Shown: positions 33,325 through 42,820, counted from the stretch's first letter. The stretch: 64,000 bases of DNA from Chthonomonas sp. UBA2387 (GCA_002343445.1 DDSP01000048.1:5086-69085); one strand, 5' to 3'. Made by a program: numbers and translations. The notes: generated from the letters alone by a model not told the origin.

Positions 33325-33758
33325 ACACTCTCAAGGACATTCTCGAAGGCTACAAGCTGGTGATCACTCCATTGGGCGAAGACGGCCCCGGCTTCGTTGC
33401 GCGCTACGAAGAGCTTGCCCACACGGTGCGCGGAGTCGGATTGACCCAAGCCGAGGCGCTGGCCGACCTCGAAGACCTTGCGCTCGACGGACTGGCCGAT
33501 ATGCCGCTCGACGAGTTCCCGAAGCCGCTTGGCGAAATGCCGTGGGCCGATTGCAGCGGTCGGCTCACTCTGCGTTTGCCCAAGATGTTGCATGGCAAGG
33601 TCGCTCGGCAGGCCGAGCAGCAGGGCGTGAGCATCAACCAATGGGTGTGCCACATTCTGGAGAGCGCGTCGGCCGCGGTTGCGGCAGGTTGCGAGTTCGG
33701 GCCGGTGGGCAAGGTGCGCGAGCCAGAAGCGCCGGCCCCGGAACCGGTTCTTGCGTAG
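33321..33758 (+). CDS. HicB-like antitoxin
   Basis: 145 residues. The N-terminal part (YKLVITPLGEDGPGFVARYEE then GVGLTQAEALADLEDLA) is the partially degraded RNase H-like HicB fold. The C-terminal part (SGRLTLRLPKMLHGKVARQA, then GVSINQWVCHILESA) is a ribbon-helix-helix DNA-binding module, as in HicB proteins that autorepress. It overlaps the HicA-like gene by 4 bp. The gene ends with an Ala/Pro-rich tail (EPEAPAPEPVLA). Confidence 0.82.
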   Translation: MNTLKDILEGYKLVITPLGEDGPGFVARYEELAHTVRGVGLTQAEALADLEDLALDGLADMPLDEFPKPLGEMPWADCSGRLTLRLPKMLHGKVARQAEQQGVSINQWVCHILESASAAVAAGCEFGPVGKVREPEAPAPEPVLA

Positions 33759-33803
33759 GTCGGTCGGGACTTCGACGCTGGGCCTTGTGCCACCATTCCG
33801 CCT

Positions 33804-35009
33804 ATGCTCCGCAAGAGTCTTCTCGCCCTTGTCTTGGTCGCCCAGGGCGTCACCGCCCAAGTTTGGCCGGACCATCTCGTGTGGTCCGAGCGGCTGGTGG
33901 ACGACGTGCGCGCCAACGGCTTGCGGGGCAACTGGACCAACGCCGACTCCGGCATCGAACTCAACCGCTATGGCGGATCGTTCGGCGAGACCTACGTTCG
34001 CGTTCGTGGCTGGGGAGGCGAGACGGTGAGCGAGAACTACTCGCGGTGCGCGAGCTACCTCACGCTGCTCTTCAACAAGGTCTATGGGTGGTCGTCGACG
34101 CCCTCGACCGGCTCGGCGAGCCCCTACGCCTACCAATACAACCACCTGATCAAGAACGCCGTCGGCGCCCAGGGCGAGCCGTTCGCCAAGGTCGTGGACT
34201 TCCGCACCGTCCTGCCCGGCGACGTGCTGGCCGTGGACTACGTGGTGCCCCCGGTATCCGGCGAGGCGACGGGACACATCTTCCAGGTTCGCCGCGTGGA
34301 CTGGGACAACGCGACGTTCGATGCCGACACCCAGCAGACCACCTACCCGGTCCATGTGCTCGACTGCAGTTCGTCGCGGCACGATGACGACACGCGGGTG
34401 TTCCCCGGCGTGACGACCCAGGGCGTCGGGCGCGGGTGGATCGCCATCACGACGGACAGCGACGGCAACATCGTGAGCCACCGCTGGCGGATCTCGTCGG
34501 GCGACACCTACACGCAGGCCGAACGGCACGTCGCCATCGGTCGCTTTGCGGGGCAGGCGTTCTCGTTCCTGCCGTTGGCGGGAACGGTGGGCTTCGATGC
34601 CAACGTGGGCGCAGGCGAGGCCGAGGTGACCGTTCGAGTGACCCAGGGCGGTTCGACGTGGACGCTGCCGGGCTTTACCGATGCCGAGGGCAACCTGCGC
34701 GTGTGGGGTCCTCTCGCGCCGGGCCTTTACGATGTGGCCGCGAAAGGGCCGAACAGCCTTCGGCATTCGGTGCCGAACGTGCTGGTCGGCGCGGAAGGCG
34801 CGACCGGACTCGCGTTCGCGTTGGTCCTGGGCGACGTGAACGGGGACAACTCGGTCAACATCGCCGACTTTCTGCGGCTGCGCGCGGCGTTCGGCTCGAG
34901 TGCGGGGCAGTTGGCGTACGACTTCGAAGCCGACCTGAACCGCGATGGCTCGGTGGGCATCCCGGACTTCCTGATCCTCCGCTCGAACTTCGGACGCTCG
35001 GGCGACTGA
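33804..35009 (+). CDS. Secreted NlpC/amidase-like protein with dockerin end
   Basis: 401 residues. A signal peptide (LLALVLVAQGVTAQ) precedes a domain of about 25-235. There ENYSRCASYLTLLFNKVYGW (possible nucleophile Cys) and LPGDVLAVDY with TGHIFQVRRVDW (possible catalytic His) recall NlpC/P60 or CHAP cysteine amidases. About 250-330 form a CNA-B/carboxypeptidase-regulatory-like beta domain. The last 60 residues are a type I dockerin-like repeat pair (GDVNGDNSVNIADFLRLR; DLNRDGSVGIPDFLILR) ending NFGRSGD. The last two parts are shared with the protein at 35100. The catalytic assignment is inference from motifs only. Confidence 0.68.
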   Translation: MLRKSLLALVLVAQGVTAQVWPDHLVWSERLVDDVRANGLRGNWTNADSGIELNRYGGSFGETYVRVRGWGGETVSENYSRCASYLTLLFNKVYGWSSTPSTGSASPYAYQYNHLIKNAVGAQGEPFAKVVDFRTVLPGDVLAVDYVVPPVSGEATGHIFQVRRVDWDNATFDADTQQTTYPVHVLDCSSSRHDDDTRVFPGVTTQGVGRGWIAITTDSDGNIVSHRWRISSGDTYTQAERHVAIGRFAGQAFSFLPLAGTVGFDANVGAGEAEVTVRVTQGGSTWTLPGFTDAEGNLRVWGPLAPGLYDVAAKGPNSLRHSVPNVLVGAEGATGLAFALVLGDVNGDNSVNIADFLRLRAAFGSSAGQLAYDFEADLNRDGSVGIPDFLILRSNFGRSGD

Positions 35010-35099
35010 CCGCTGGAAACATGAATTCTTGATGAGCCAACCGAAGCCATCGTTGGTTTTTGACGGTTAGTTGACGGTGGCCCTGTACGGTGGCTGGCA

Positions 35100-38000
35100 A
35101 TGGTTCGGCACCATGTTTGGGTTCGTTTGGTCGCAGCGTTCGTTGCGATCGTCTGTGGCGGATTCGCCTCCGCTCAGGTGACAGGCGTTTGGTCGTGGGG
35201 AGCGAACGACGAGGGCCAACTCGGCGATGGGTCTCTGACCGACCGACCGACCGCCGTCCACGTGGCCGGCCTGACCGGCGTGGTGTCCGTGTCGGCTGGT
35301 TGGTACCACAGTTTGGCCCTGAAGGACGACGGTACGGTGTGGGCTTGGGGCTGGAACTTGTTCGGCCAACTGGGCGACGGCACGACCACGGACCGCCTGA
35401 CGCCCGTGCAGGTGCAGGGACTGTCGAACGTGGTGGAAATCTCCGCCGGCGCCTACCACTCGCTCGCTCGCCTAGCCAACGGCCAAGTTTGGGCTTGGGG
35501 CCGCAACGAGAACGGCCGCTTGGGCGACGGCACGACTACGGATCGCCTTGCGCCGGTGCGGGTCAGCGGCCTCTCGAGCGTCGTCCAAATATCGGCCGGG
35601 ATGGACCACAGTTTGGCGCGGCTCGAGGGCGGGTCCGTGCGGGCATGGGGCGGCAACGGGACAGGGCAACTGGGCGACGGCACGACCACGGAGCGGTGGA
35701 CCCCGGTCGCCGTGACCGGCTTGACCAACGCCCGTCACGTCGCGGCAGGCGCGAACCACAGCGCCGCCGCCCTGACCGACGGCACGGTGTGGGGCTGGGG
35801 ATGGAACGCGCGGGGCCAACTGGGCGACGGCACTTGGATCGACAAGCACACCCCCGTGCAGGCCGTCGGCGTGACCAATGCGGTGGCGGTTGCGGCGAGC
35901 AGCCACACGCTCGCCTTGCGATCGAACGGCACCGTGTGGGGCTGGGGATGGAACGTCCGCGGACAACTGGGCGACGGCAACACGGACATGATGGTGCTGC
36001 TGCCGGCGCAGACGCAGATCAGCAACGTGAAGGAGATTGCGGTCGGCATCCTGCACAGCATCGCGGCGAAGCACGACGGCACGGTCTGGGCCTGGGGCGG
36101 CAACGACTACGGCGCGCTCGGCGACGGCACCGAGCACGACCGCTTGACTCCGGTTCAGACCGTCGGCCTTTCGGCAGTCACGGCGATCGCGGCGAACGGC
36201 TTCCACAACTTGGTGGTGGGCGTCGGTATCCCTTCGGGTAGTGGTCCAACCCTGAATCCGATCGGCGACCGCGACGTGGACGAGGAGACGCTGCTCGCGT
36301 TCACGGTATCGGGCAGCGATCCCGGCGGCGGTGCGCTGACGTTCTCGCTGGATGCGGCCTCGCTCGCCGCGGGCATGACGCTGGACGCGACGACGGGGGC
36401 CTTCGCGTGGACGCCGAGCGAGGCGCAGGACGGCGTGCACTCGGTGACGATCACGGTGGCGAACGCGGCCAACGAAACCGCCTCGGAGACGTTTTCGATC
36501 ACGGTGCGCGAGGTCAACCGCCCGCCCGTGTTGGACACGCTTCTGAACCAGTCGCTCCTCTGGCTGGCGACGTTCTCGTTCACGGTCACGGCCAGCGACC
36601 CCGACACGGTGAACCCCGGTGCCGTGCCGAACACGCTGACCTACTCGCTCGACCAGAACTCGCTCTCCAAGGGCATGAGCATTGACGCCGCGACAGGCAA
36701 GCTCCTCTGGGTTCCAAACCCCATGCAAGAAGGGGTGCACCAAGTCACTGTTACTGTCACCGACGACGGGACGCCTAGTCTGAGCGCTTCGGCCACGTTT
36801 GGGATCAATCATATGCGCAGAGCAGGTGCTGTGTACGCGTGGGGGCAAGGTTGGGACGGCTCGCTTGGCCTAGGGAGACGGGGTGGTAGCCCCTTGCCGG
36901 AGCGCGTCCTTGTGCCGCCCACGGCGGTGCAGGTGAGCGGGCACCAAGGCAATGGGAGTACCAACCACACGCTTTCCCTGCACGTCGACGGCACCGTCTG
37001 GGCCTGGGGAAGGAATCAGCGTGGCCAACTGGGCGACGGCACGACCGAGGACCGAAGCACTCCCGTGCAGGTCGCCGGGTTGACGGATATCGTGCAGGTC
37101 GCGGCTGGAGCTAACTTCAGCGCCGCACTTCGCGCGGACGGCACGGTGTGGACGTGGGGAGCCAACGAGAATGGCGAGCTCGGGCGCGGTTACATCTCTG
37201 GGGCCTTGCGGCTTAGTCCAGAGATGGTGAGCGGGATTTCTGGCGTGGTCGCCATCGCCGCCACAAGCGCTGGGGTGCTCGCGTTGCGCGAGGACGGAAC
37301 GGTGTGGGCCTGGGGCCACAACCATAACTTTGCGCTCGGTCTTCCGTTCTTGGCTACGGGCAGTTGGTTCGACGAGAACAGGTACTCCGTGCCGACCATC
37401 ACGCGGTTTCCATCGGGTGTCCGGTCGCTCTCCGCAGGCCCAAGCAGCTCGATGGTGCTGCAGACCGATGGGACCGTTTGGTCCGTTGGAAGGCCAGTGT
37501 GGCACGCCAACGGCACCAACGTGTACGACTCCACACTCGGCTTGCCCGTTCAGGTGCCCGACGTCGCGAACGCTGTCCGCATCAACGATGGAGGGAGCGT
37601 TCGATCCATTGGCCTCGAGAACGGCACCTTGCTCCTCATGGGAGACAACGGGGACGGCCAGCTTGGCGACGGCACCACCACGAAGCGGTGGTATCCAGGC
37701 CCAGTCTCAGGATTCTCCGAACGTGTTTTGCAGTCCACGAGTGGGTCGTTTCACACTCTGGCCGTGCGCGACGACGGTACGTTGTGGTCATGGGGTAGCA
37801 ACTATGACGGTCAGCTCGGCCTGGGCTCCGACAGGGGGGAATACCTTACGCCGCACCAGGTGCCGGGCCTGCAGAAGGTGTTTTGGATCGACGCCCCCGA
37901 CAGGAACAGTTTTGCGATCTTGGAAGTCAACGATCCACCCGTCCTCGATCCGGTCGGCGACAAGGAGATCAACGAACTCGCACCATTCACGTTCACGGTC

Positions 38001-40625
38001 ACCGCGACGGACCCGAACCTAGACGCGATCAATTTCTCGCTCGACGCGCAGTCTGCGGGTAAAGGCATGAGCCTGAACCCGACTACGGGAGTGTTCACCT
38101 GGACCCCGAGCGAACAACAGGACGGCGTCCACACGGTGACGGTCACGGTCAAAGACACGGGTTTCCCGCAGATGAGCGACTCGGCGACCTTCACGATCAC
38201 CGTGCGCGAGGTGAACGTGCGACCGAACATCGCCCCGATCGCCGACAAGACGGTGGACGAGCACACGCTCCTGACGTTCGTCGCCACTGCGACGGACCCC
38301 GACTTCGTGAACCCCGGCGCGGCGCCGAACACACTGACGTTCTCGCTCGATCGGGAATCGTTGGCCAAGGGTATGGTGATCGCCCCGGCGACGGGCGTGT
38401 TCACGTGGACTCCCAACGAGTCGCAGGATGGGCAGCACTCGGTGACCGTGACGGTGACCGACGACGGCACCCCGCAATTGTCGCACAGCGTCACGTTTGC
38501 GATCACGGTCATTGAGGTCAACGAGGCTCCGGTGCTAGACCCGATTGGTGACCGCTCGGTGGACGAGCTTGCGGCGCTGTCTTTCGCGGTCGCGGCCAGC
38601 GACCCAGACACGGTGAACCCCGGCGCGATGCCGAATACGCTGACGTTCTCGCTCGACGCGACTTCGATCGCCAAGGGGATGAGCCTGGACTCTCAAACAG
38701 GCGCGTTCTCGTGGACGCCGACCGAAGCGCAGGATGGTGCGCACAGTGTGACGATCACCGTGAGCGACGGCGCACTGACGGACTCGGAGACGTTCACGAT
38801 CTTGGTGAACGAGGTGAACCTGGCACCGACCATCGACCCGATCTCGAGTCAGTTTGCGACCCAAGGCGCGTTGCTGACGTTCACCGCGACGGCGAGCGAT
38901 GCGGACACCGTGAATCCAAGCGCCATGCCCAACGTGCTGACGTTCACTCTGGACGCCGACTCGCTTTCCAAAGGCATGGCCATCGCCCCCCTGACCGGGG
39001 TCTTCCAGTGGACCCCGACCGCGTTCCATGGCGGCATCCACATGGTGACGATCACAGTCACCGACGACGGCTCGCCTGAACTGAGCGACTCGGTCACGTT
39101 CACGATCTACTCGGACCGGGTCCGCAACGTTTGGGGCTGGGGCTTCAACGACGGCGGCCAAGTCGGCGACGGCACCACCTTGAACCGCATCCCGCCGACG
39201 ACGATCTTGGAGGTCGCGGAGATCGTGCAGGTGTCGGCAGGAATGAACCACAGTCTCGCGTTGCGCAGCGATGGCCGGGTCTGGGCTTGGGGCTGGAACA
39301 ACCACGGTGCGGTGGGCGACGGCACGACCATCCAGCGGCACGCGCCCGTTTGGGTCGCGCCCATGACCGACGTGGTGTCGGTGGCTGCGGGCGCCGAGTT
39401 CAGTCTGGCGCTGCGGTCCGACGGATCGGTCTGGGGCTGGGGGCGCAACAACCATGGGCAGTTGGGCGACCTCACGACGACGGACCGCTGGAGTCCGATC
39501 CAGATACCTGAGGCCTCGGCGATCGTGGCCATCGCGGCGGGAGGGGGCCACAGCCTGGCGCTTGCGGGCGACGGCAAGGTGTGGTCGTGGGGCCGCAACG
39601 AGTTCGGGCAGTTGGGCAATGGCCTGACGAACGACCGGCCGCTGCCGTTCCCGATCGTCGGATTGGACCAGATCGTGGCGATCTCGGCGGGCGAGTCGCA
39701 CAGCATGGCGTTGCGCGCGGACGGCACCGTCTGGGTTTGGGGACGAAACAACACCGGCCAGTTGGGAGACGGCACCACAACGAACCGATTGACACCCGTG
39801 TTGGTGCATCACCTGTCGCAGGTGACGGCCATCGCTGCGGGATGGGGGCACTCGGTCGCCAGTCGCGCCGACGGCACGGCGTGGGCTTGGGGCGCCAACG
39901 GGTTAGGCCAGATCGGCGACGGTACGACCGTGGACCGCTGGACTCCGGTCCAGACGGCGGGGTTGGGGGGCGTGGCCGCCGTGTCCGCAGGTGCGGGATA
40001 CAGCCTGGCCCTGCACGGCGATGGGACGATGAGCGGTTGGGGCTGGAACGCTTCCGGGCAGTTGGGCGACGGAACGACGGCGACCCGTACGACGCCGGTG
40101 CAGGTGGTCGGCGTGGGGCAGGTCACGTCGATGTCGGCGGGCGGCGGGCACGGTCTGGCTACGACGGGCCTGCTCCCGATGGTGCGCGGGACGGTTGTCC
40201 TGCAAGACTTGTCCGGCTCGCCCGCGGGCTTGTCGGTGACGGTGGAGGTGCGCGCGTTGGGCTCGGGTGCGGTCCTGGACAGCCGGCAGTTGGTGCTGGA
40301 CGCGGACGGGAACTTCGCGATGCCGACGCTGTTGCAGGGCGACTACCAGATCGCGGTCCGGGGTTCGAACTGGCTTCGCCACGCAGTGGGTCCGGTGCAC
40401 ATCTCGGACACGGGTGTATCGGGTCTTAGTTTCAACCTGATCAACGGCGACGTCACGGGGGACAACACGATCAACATCCAGGACTTTCTGGCGCTTCGCC
40501 TCGCGTTCGGCTCCATGTCGGGGACTCAGAACTGGAATCCGAACGCCGACCTGAACAAGGACGGGGTGGTGAACATCGCGGACCTCCTGATTCTCAGGAA
40601 GGATTTCGGGCGGTCGGGCGACTGA
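35100..40625 (+). CDS. Giant secreted RCC1-repeat / Ig-like / dockerin protein
   Basis: 1841 residues. After a signal peptide (VAAFVAIVCGGFASA) there are three blocks of RCC1 propeller repeats with the core VWAWGWNxxGQLGDGTTTxR: about 25-380, 570-945 and 1340-1690. The gaps hold Ig-like (He_PIG/cadherin-like) domains marked by NPGAxPNTLTFSLD, KGMxxxxxTGxFxWTPxExQDG and SVTITV: two between blocks 1 and 2 and four between blocks 2 and 3. A CNA-B-like domain and dockerin pair end the protein (GDVTGDNTINIQDFLALR; NFGRSGD-like tail DFGRSGD). The protein is likely surface-attached and adhesive; no catalytic motif was seen. The middle RCC1 block is more divergent and less GC-rich at third positions. 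Confidence 0.88.
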   Translation: MVRHHVWVRLVAAFVAIVCGGFASAQVTGVWSWGANDEGQLGDGSLTDRPTAVHVAGLTGVVSVSAGWYHSLALKDDGTVWAWGWNLFGQLGDGTTTDRLTPVQVQGLSNVVEISAGAYHSLARLANGQVWAWGRNENGRLGDGTTTDRLAPVRVSGLSSVVQISAGMDHSLARLEGGSVRAWGGNGTGQLGDGTTTERWTPVAVTGLTNARHVAAGANHSAAALTDGTVWGWGWNARGQLGDGTWIDKHTPVQAVGVTNAVAVAASSHTLALRSNGTVWGWGWNVRGQLGDGNTDMMVLLPAQTQISNVKEIAVGILHSIAAKHDGTVWAWGGNDYGALGDGTEHDRLTPVQTVGLSAVTAIAANGFHNLVVGVGIPSGSGPTLNPIGDRDVDEETLLAFTVSGSDPGGGALTFSLDAASLAAGMTLDATTGAFAWTPSEAQDGVHSVTITVANAANETASETFSITVREVNRPPVLDTLLNQSLLWLATFSFTVTASDPDTVNPGAVPNTLTYSLDQNSLSKGMSIDAATGKLLWVPNPMQEGVHQVTVTVTDDGTPSLSASATFGINHMRRAGAVYAWGQGWDGSLGLGRRGGSPLPERVLVPPTAVQVSGHQGNGSTNHTLSLHVDGTVWAWGRNQRGQLGDGTTEDRSTPVQVAGLTDIVQVAAGANFSAALRADGTVWTWGANENGELGRGYISGALRLSPEMVSGISGVVAIAATSAGVLALREDGTVWAWGHNHNFALGLPFLATGSWFDENRYSVPTITRFPSGVRSLSAGPSSSMVLQTDGTVWSVGRPVWHANGTNVYDSTLGLPVQVPDVANAVRINDGGSVRSIGLENGTLLLMGDNGDGQLGDGTTTKRWYPGPVSGFSERVLQSTSGSFHTLAVRDDGTLWSWGSNYDGQLGLGSDRGEYLTPHQVPGLQKVFWIDAPDRNSFAILEVNDPPVLDPVGDKEINELAPFTFTVTATDPNLDAINFSLDAQSAGKGMSLNPTTGVFTWTPSEQQDGVHTVTVTVKDTGFPQMSDSATFTITVREVNVRPNIAPIADKTVDEHTLLTFVATATDPDFVNPGAAPNTLTFSLDRESLAKGMVIAPATGVFTWTPNESQDGQHSVTVTVTDDGTPQLSHSVTFAITVIEVNEAPVLDPIGDRSVDELAALSFAVAASDPDTVNPGAMPNTLTFSLDATSIAKGMSLDSQTGAFSWTPTEAQDGAHSVTITVSDGALTDSETFTILVNEVNLAPTIDPISSQFATQGALLTFTATASDADTVNPSAMPNVLTFTLDADSLSKGMAIAPLTGVFQWTPTAFHGGIHMVTITVTDDGSPELSDSVTFTIYSDRVRNVWGWGFNDGGQVGDGTTLNRIPPTTILEVAEIVQVSAGMNHSLALRSDGRVWAWGWNNHGAVGDGTTIQRHAPVWVAPMTDVVSVAAGAEFSLALRSDGSVWGWGRNNHGQLGDLTTTDRWSPIQIPEASAIVAIAAGGGHSLALAGDGKVWSWGRNEFGQLGNGLTNDRPLPFPIVGLDQIVAISAGESHSMALRADGTVWVWGRNNTGQLGDGTTTNRLTPVLVHHLSQVTAIAAGWGHSVASRADGTAWAWGANGLGQIGDGTTVDRWTPVQTAGLGGVAAVSAGAGYSLALHGDGTMSGWGWNASGQLGDGTTATRTTPVQVVGVGQVTSMSAGGGHGLATTGLLPMVRGTVVLQDLSGSPAGLSVTVEVRALGSGAVLDSRQLVLDADGNFAMPTLLQGDYQIAVRGSNWLRHAVGPVHISDTGVSGLSFNLINGDVTGDNTINIQDFLALRLAFGSMSGTQNWNPNADLNKDGVVNIADLLILRKDFGRSGD

Positions 40626-40658
40626 TCCCGCCAACGGCCTGCAAGCCTTGCCCGGGGC

Positions 40659-40688
40659 TTGACTCGATCGATTGGGGGGCGGTATGGT
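40659..40688 (+). promoter_or_regulatory. Promoter before the small secreted protein gene
   Basis: TTGACT (40659-40664) and TATGGT (40683-40688) are spaced 18 bp, the most classical -35/-10 pair in the window. The start codon lies 23 bp after the -10 box, leaving room for the GGGAAGTG ribosome-binding region. Confidence 0.65.
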
Positions 40689-40711
40689 TCGGCCGTAGCG
40701 GGAAGTGAAAC

Positions 40712-40957
40712 GTGAAGTCAAAGAGAAGCCTTTGGAGGACAAGCCTTTGGAGATGCTATGGCCTGCTCGTGATGCTGTGTTCGCAAGCGGCAGTTGCGCA
40801 GGCTGAAGAACCCTCGGCCACGATGTCGTTTGGAGCGTTGCCCAACTTCTTGACCGGGACCATGAACGCAGATGTTGACGTTAAGCTTCGGGGAGTTTAT
40901 CGAAGTTCCTACGACGACGCCTACATCGCGTGGGTTCACGCAACCGAGGAGGGATAG
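40712..40957 (+). CDS. Small secreted protein of unknown function
   Basis: 81 residues from a GTG with GGGAAG 8 bp upstream. Basic N-terminus (KSKRSLWRTSLWR), hydrophobic core (CYGLLVMLCSQAAVAQA) and a likely cleavage after AQA give a mature peptide of about 50 residues (FGALPNFLTGTMNADVDVKL and YDDAYIAWVHATEEG). No family recognised. It is directly followed, 2 bp after the stop, by the next gene, so they form an operon. Confidence 0.62.
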   Translation: MKSKRSLWRTSLWRCYGLLVMLCSQAAVAQAEEPSATMSFGALPNFLTGTMNADVDVKLRGVYRSSYDDAYIAWVHATEEG

Positions 40958-40959
40958 AG

Positions 40960-41919
40960 ATGAACAGCCTGGCAGCACTATTGCTTTCTGTAAGTGTTTT
41001 TGGGGGCAGGGACGCCCTTCAATTGGCCACCGATTGGGTGATTCGCAATTCTTTGCGTGAGCCAGGTGTTAAACCGTCTCACATCGAGCGAGACGATCTC
41101 CAAAAGACTACGGAAGTATTCTTTGGCCACCTAAGCGTTGAGGTACTTGATGAGATAGGCGTTGGGAAGGTGCGCGACTATCAGCGGGATATCGAGCGCT
41201 CCTTGAGAACGGAGGTGCGCGTGTCTAAAGCCATCTCCTCCGCGGAACAGGTCGAGCTCAAGCTTAGAGCCATGCTGACCCGATTTGGCGTACCGGAAGA
41301 GTGGCCCACTCTGCATGTGATGTTTAAGGAGGACCAGCCAATGTCCCTGCCAGATACATCGCTCCACGGCCTCGCTCGACTCAGCGTCGCAGAGCGGTTC
41401 ATGGGTTTGCCACTGTTTGGGTACACCAACACTGCTTCGATTGAAGTAGACCCCGCGAATGGTCACATGCTGGGCTTCTGGATCAGCAAAGAAGCCAAGC
41501 CGGTCGAGGGCCCCTTCGTGCTCACGCCCGAGCAGGCGTCGGCCATCGCAAACCAAATCTATCGCGCGGAGCGCCACCTGATTCCGGAGAGTTTGGACAA
41601 CCCTGTGCCGCACGAGGTCCAGAAAGGATACGGAACCGATCAAAAGCACGGCAAGATCCCCCAGGGCGTTCGCAAAGACCTGCCCGCCGTGCCCGCATAC
41701 CGAGTGAGCTACGAGGGCGAGACGAACCCCTATGTGGTGGTGGATGCGGGGAGCGGGGCCGTGCTGTGGCGGTCGTGGCGTTTGATCACGCCGAAGCATC
41801 CGGACGGCGACTGGCGGGCTCGTCTGGGCCTCATTCCTGACTCCCGAGTCCAGATGGGGTATGTTCAGGGCACAGATGGTGGATGGAGCCGAGCCCGGTT
41901 CTGGGTTGACTCGACGTGA
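40960..41919 (+). CDS. Exported protein with PepSY-like C-terminal region
   Basis: 319 residues. The ATG at 40960 has GAGGAGGG upstream and gives a hydrophobic lead (SLAALLLSVSVFGG). The middle is helical and mixed (DWVIRNSLREPGVKPSHIERDD; VSKAISSAEQVELKLRAML). The region TASIEVDPANGHMLGF and VPAYRVSYEGETNPYVVVDAGSGAVLW have the strand-turn pattern of PepSY-like domains, in which a residue pair DxxxGxV/L-W follows the last strand. Function unknown. Codon use here is less GC-biased than neighbours. The 3' end overlaps the SOD gene by 44 bp in another frame. Confidence 0.6.
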   Translation: MNSLAALLLSVSVFGGRDALQLATDWVIRNSLREPGVKPSHIERDDLQKTTEVFFGHLSVEVLDEIGVGKVRDYQRDIERSLRTEVRVSKAISSAEQVELKLRAMLTRFGVPEEWPTLHVMFKEDQPMSLPDTSLHGLARLSVAERFMGLPLFGYTNTASIEVDPANGHMLGFWISKEAKPVEGPFVLTPEQASAIANQIYRAERHLIPESLDNPVPHEVQKGYGTDQKHGKIPQGVRKDLPAVPAYRVSYEGETNPYVVVDAGSGAVLWRSWRLITPKHPDGDWRARLGLIPDSRVQMGYVQGTDGGWSRARFWVDST

Positions 41920-42604
41920 TTTCATGGGTGCCGCCGCAGTCGTCGGCATGGCGTCCGTGACCGGATCCGGGTGGCCGCTCGCCGCCGCAAAGGACAAGAC
42001 TATGGATGTGAAGCTCGTCGCCGTTCCCGAATCTCTCCCCGAAAAGGTCTTCACCACCGAGCGCGTCGGCATTTCGCGCAAAACCCACGAGGAGCACCTG
42101 AAGCTCTGGCAGGGCTACGCCCGCAAGACCAACGAGATCCGCCAGAAGCTCGCGGCGCTCGACGCCGACCCCGCCAAGGCGAACCAGATCTACAGCGACA
42201 TCCGCGCCCTGAAGGCCGACTATTCGTTCGCCTACGAGGGCCTGATCAACCACAACGTCTACTTCGACACGATCGGCGGCGCCGGCGGCCCCGCCACGGG
42301 ACGCATCGCCACGCTCATCGAGCAAGCCTACGGCAGCTTCGAGGCCTGGGTCCAAGACCTGAAGGCGACGGGCATGGGCGCGCGCGGATGGGTCTTCACG
42401 GCCTACGACCACGAAGAGAAGCGCATCTTCAACTACCTGGGCGACGCCCAAAACACGTTCCCCATCTGGAACCACACGCTGGTTCTGGCGCTGGACGTGT
42501 ACGAGCACGCGTACTACCTGGACTTCGCCACGGCCCGCGCGAAGTACCTGGACGCGTATGTCCAGGTCATCGACTGGAACGCCGTCAACGCCCGCCTGGG
42601 CTGA
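41876..42604 (+). CDS. Tat-exported Fe/Mn superoxide dismutase
   Basis: 242 residues. A twin-arginine signal (TRRDFMGAAAVVGMASVTG) precedes the enzyme. HEEHLKLWQGY carries the first metal His region, FAYEGLINHNVYFD the second, and ALDVYEHAYYLDFATARAKYLDAYV the Asp and His ligands with the dimer-interface Glu. Compared with cytosolic enzymes the first helix is one residue shorter before the Tyr gateway, as in SodF-like branches. It would remove superoxide outside the cytoplasm. TATGTT (41860-41865) lies 10 bp before the ATG at 41876; an ATG at 41861 is possible. A terminator hairpin follows. Confidence 0.9.
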   Translation: MVDGAEPGSGLTRRDFMGAAAVVGMASVTGSGWPLAAAKDKTMDVKLVAVPESLPEKVFTTERVGISRKTHEEHLKLWQGYARKTNEIRQKLAALDADPAKANQIYSDIRALKADYSFAYEGLINHNVYFDTIGGAGGPATGRIATLIEQAYGSFEAWVQDLKATGMGARGWVFTAYDHEEKRIFNYLGDAQNTFPIWNHTLVLALDVYEHAYYLDFATARAKYLDAYVQVIDWNAVNARLG

Positions 42605-42622
42605 CCTGGCTCCACACAATGG

Positions 42623-42655
42623 CGACCCTCTGGCGGCTAGGCCGCCGGAGGGTCG
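42623..42655. terminator. Long hairpin terminator after the SOD gene
   Basis: A 15-bp stem (42623-42637 with 42641-42655, one T-G pair) with the 3-nt loop TAG, 18 bp after the SOD stop. TTCGGTTTGTG follows on the plus strand. It separates SOD from the convergent GAF-protein gene. Confidence 0.8.
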
Positions 42656-42671
42656 TTCGGTTTGTGCCGAT

Positions 42672-42770
42672 TAGCGGAAGTGCCACCCGACGGATAGCGG
42701 AAGTTGTTTGGGGGCTTGAAAGGCCGCATTGAACCTAGCGCCCCGATTTCAGGGGCCAAATAGCGGAAGT
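42672..42770. repeat. Three copies of TAGCGGAAGT, possible insertion-sequence end
   Basis: The 10-mer occurs at 42672, 42695 and 42761 in the same orientation, spaced 23 and 66 bp. Multiple short repeats inside a terminus are typical of IS21-like elements. No transposase or second end is nearby, so this would be a solo remnant. The 165-bp gap from 42656 to 42820 contains no ORF. Confidence 0.45.
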
Positions 42771-42820
42771 TCGCGCGCGTGGTTTAGTGCGGTTTTTGCC
42801 CAATCGCTGGAGCCCGCCAC

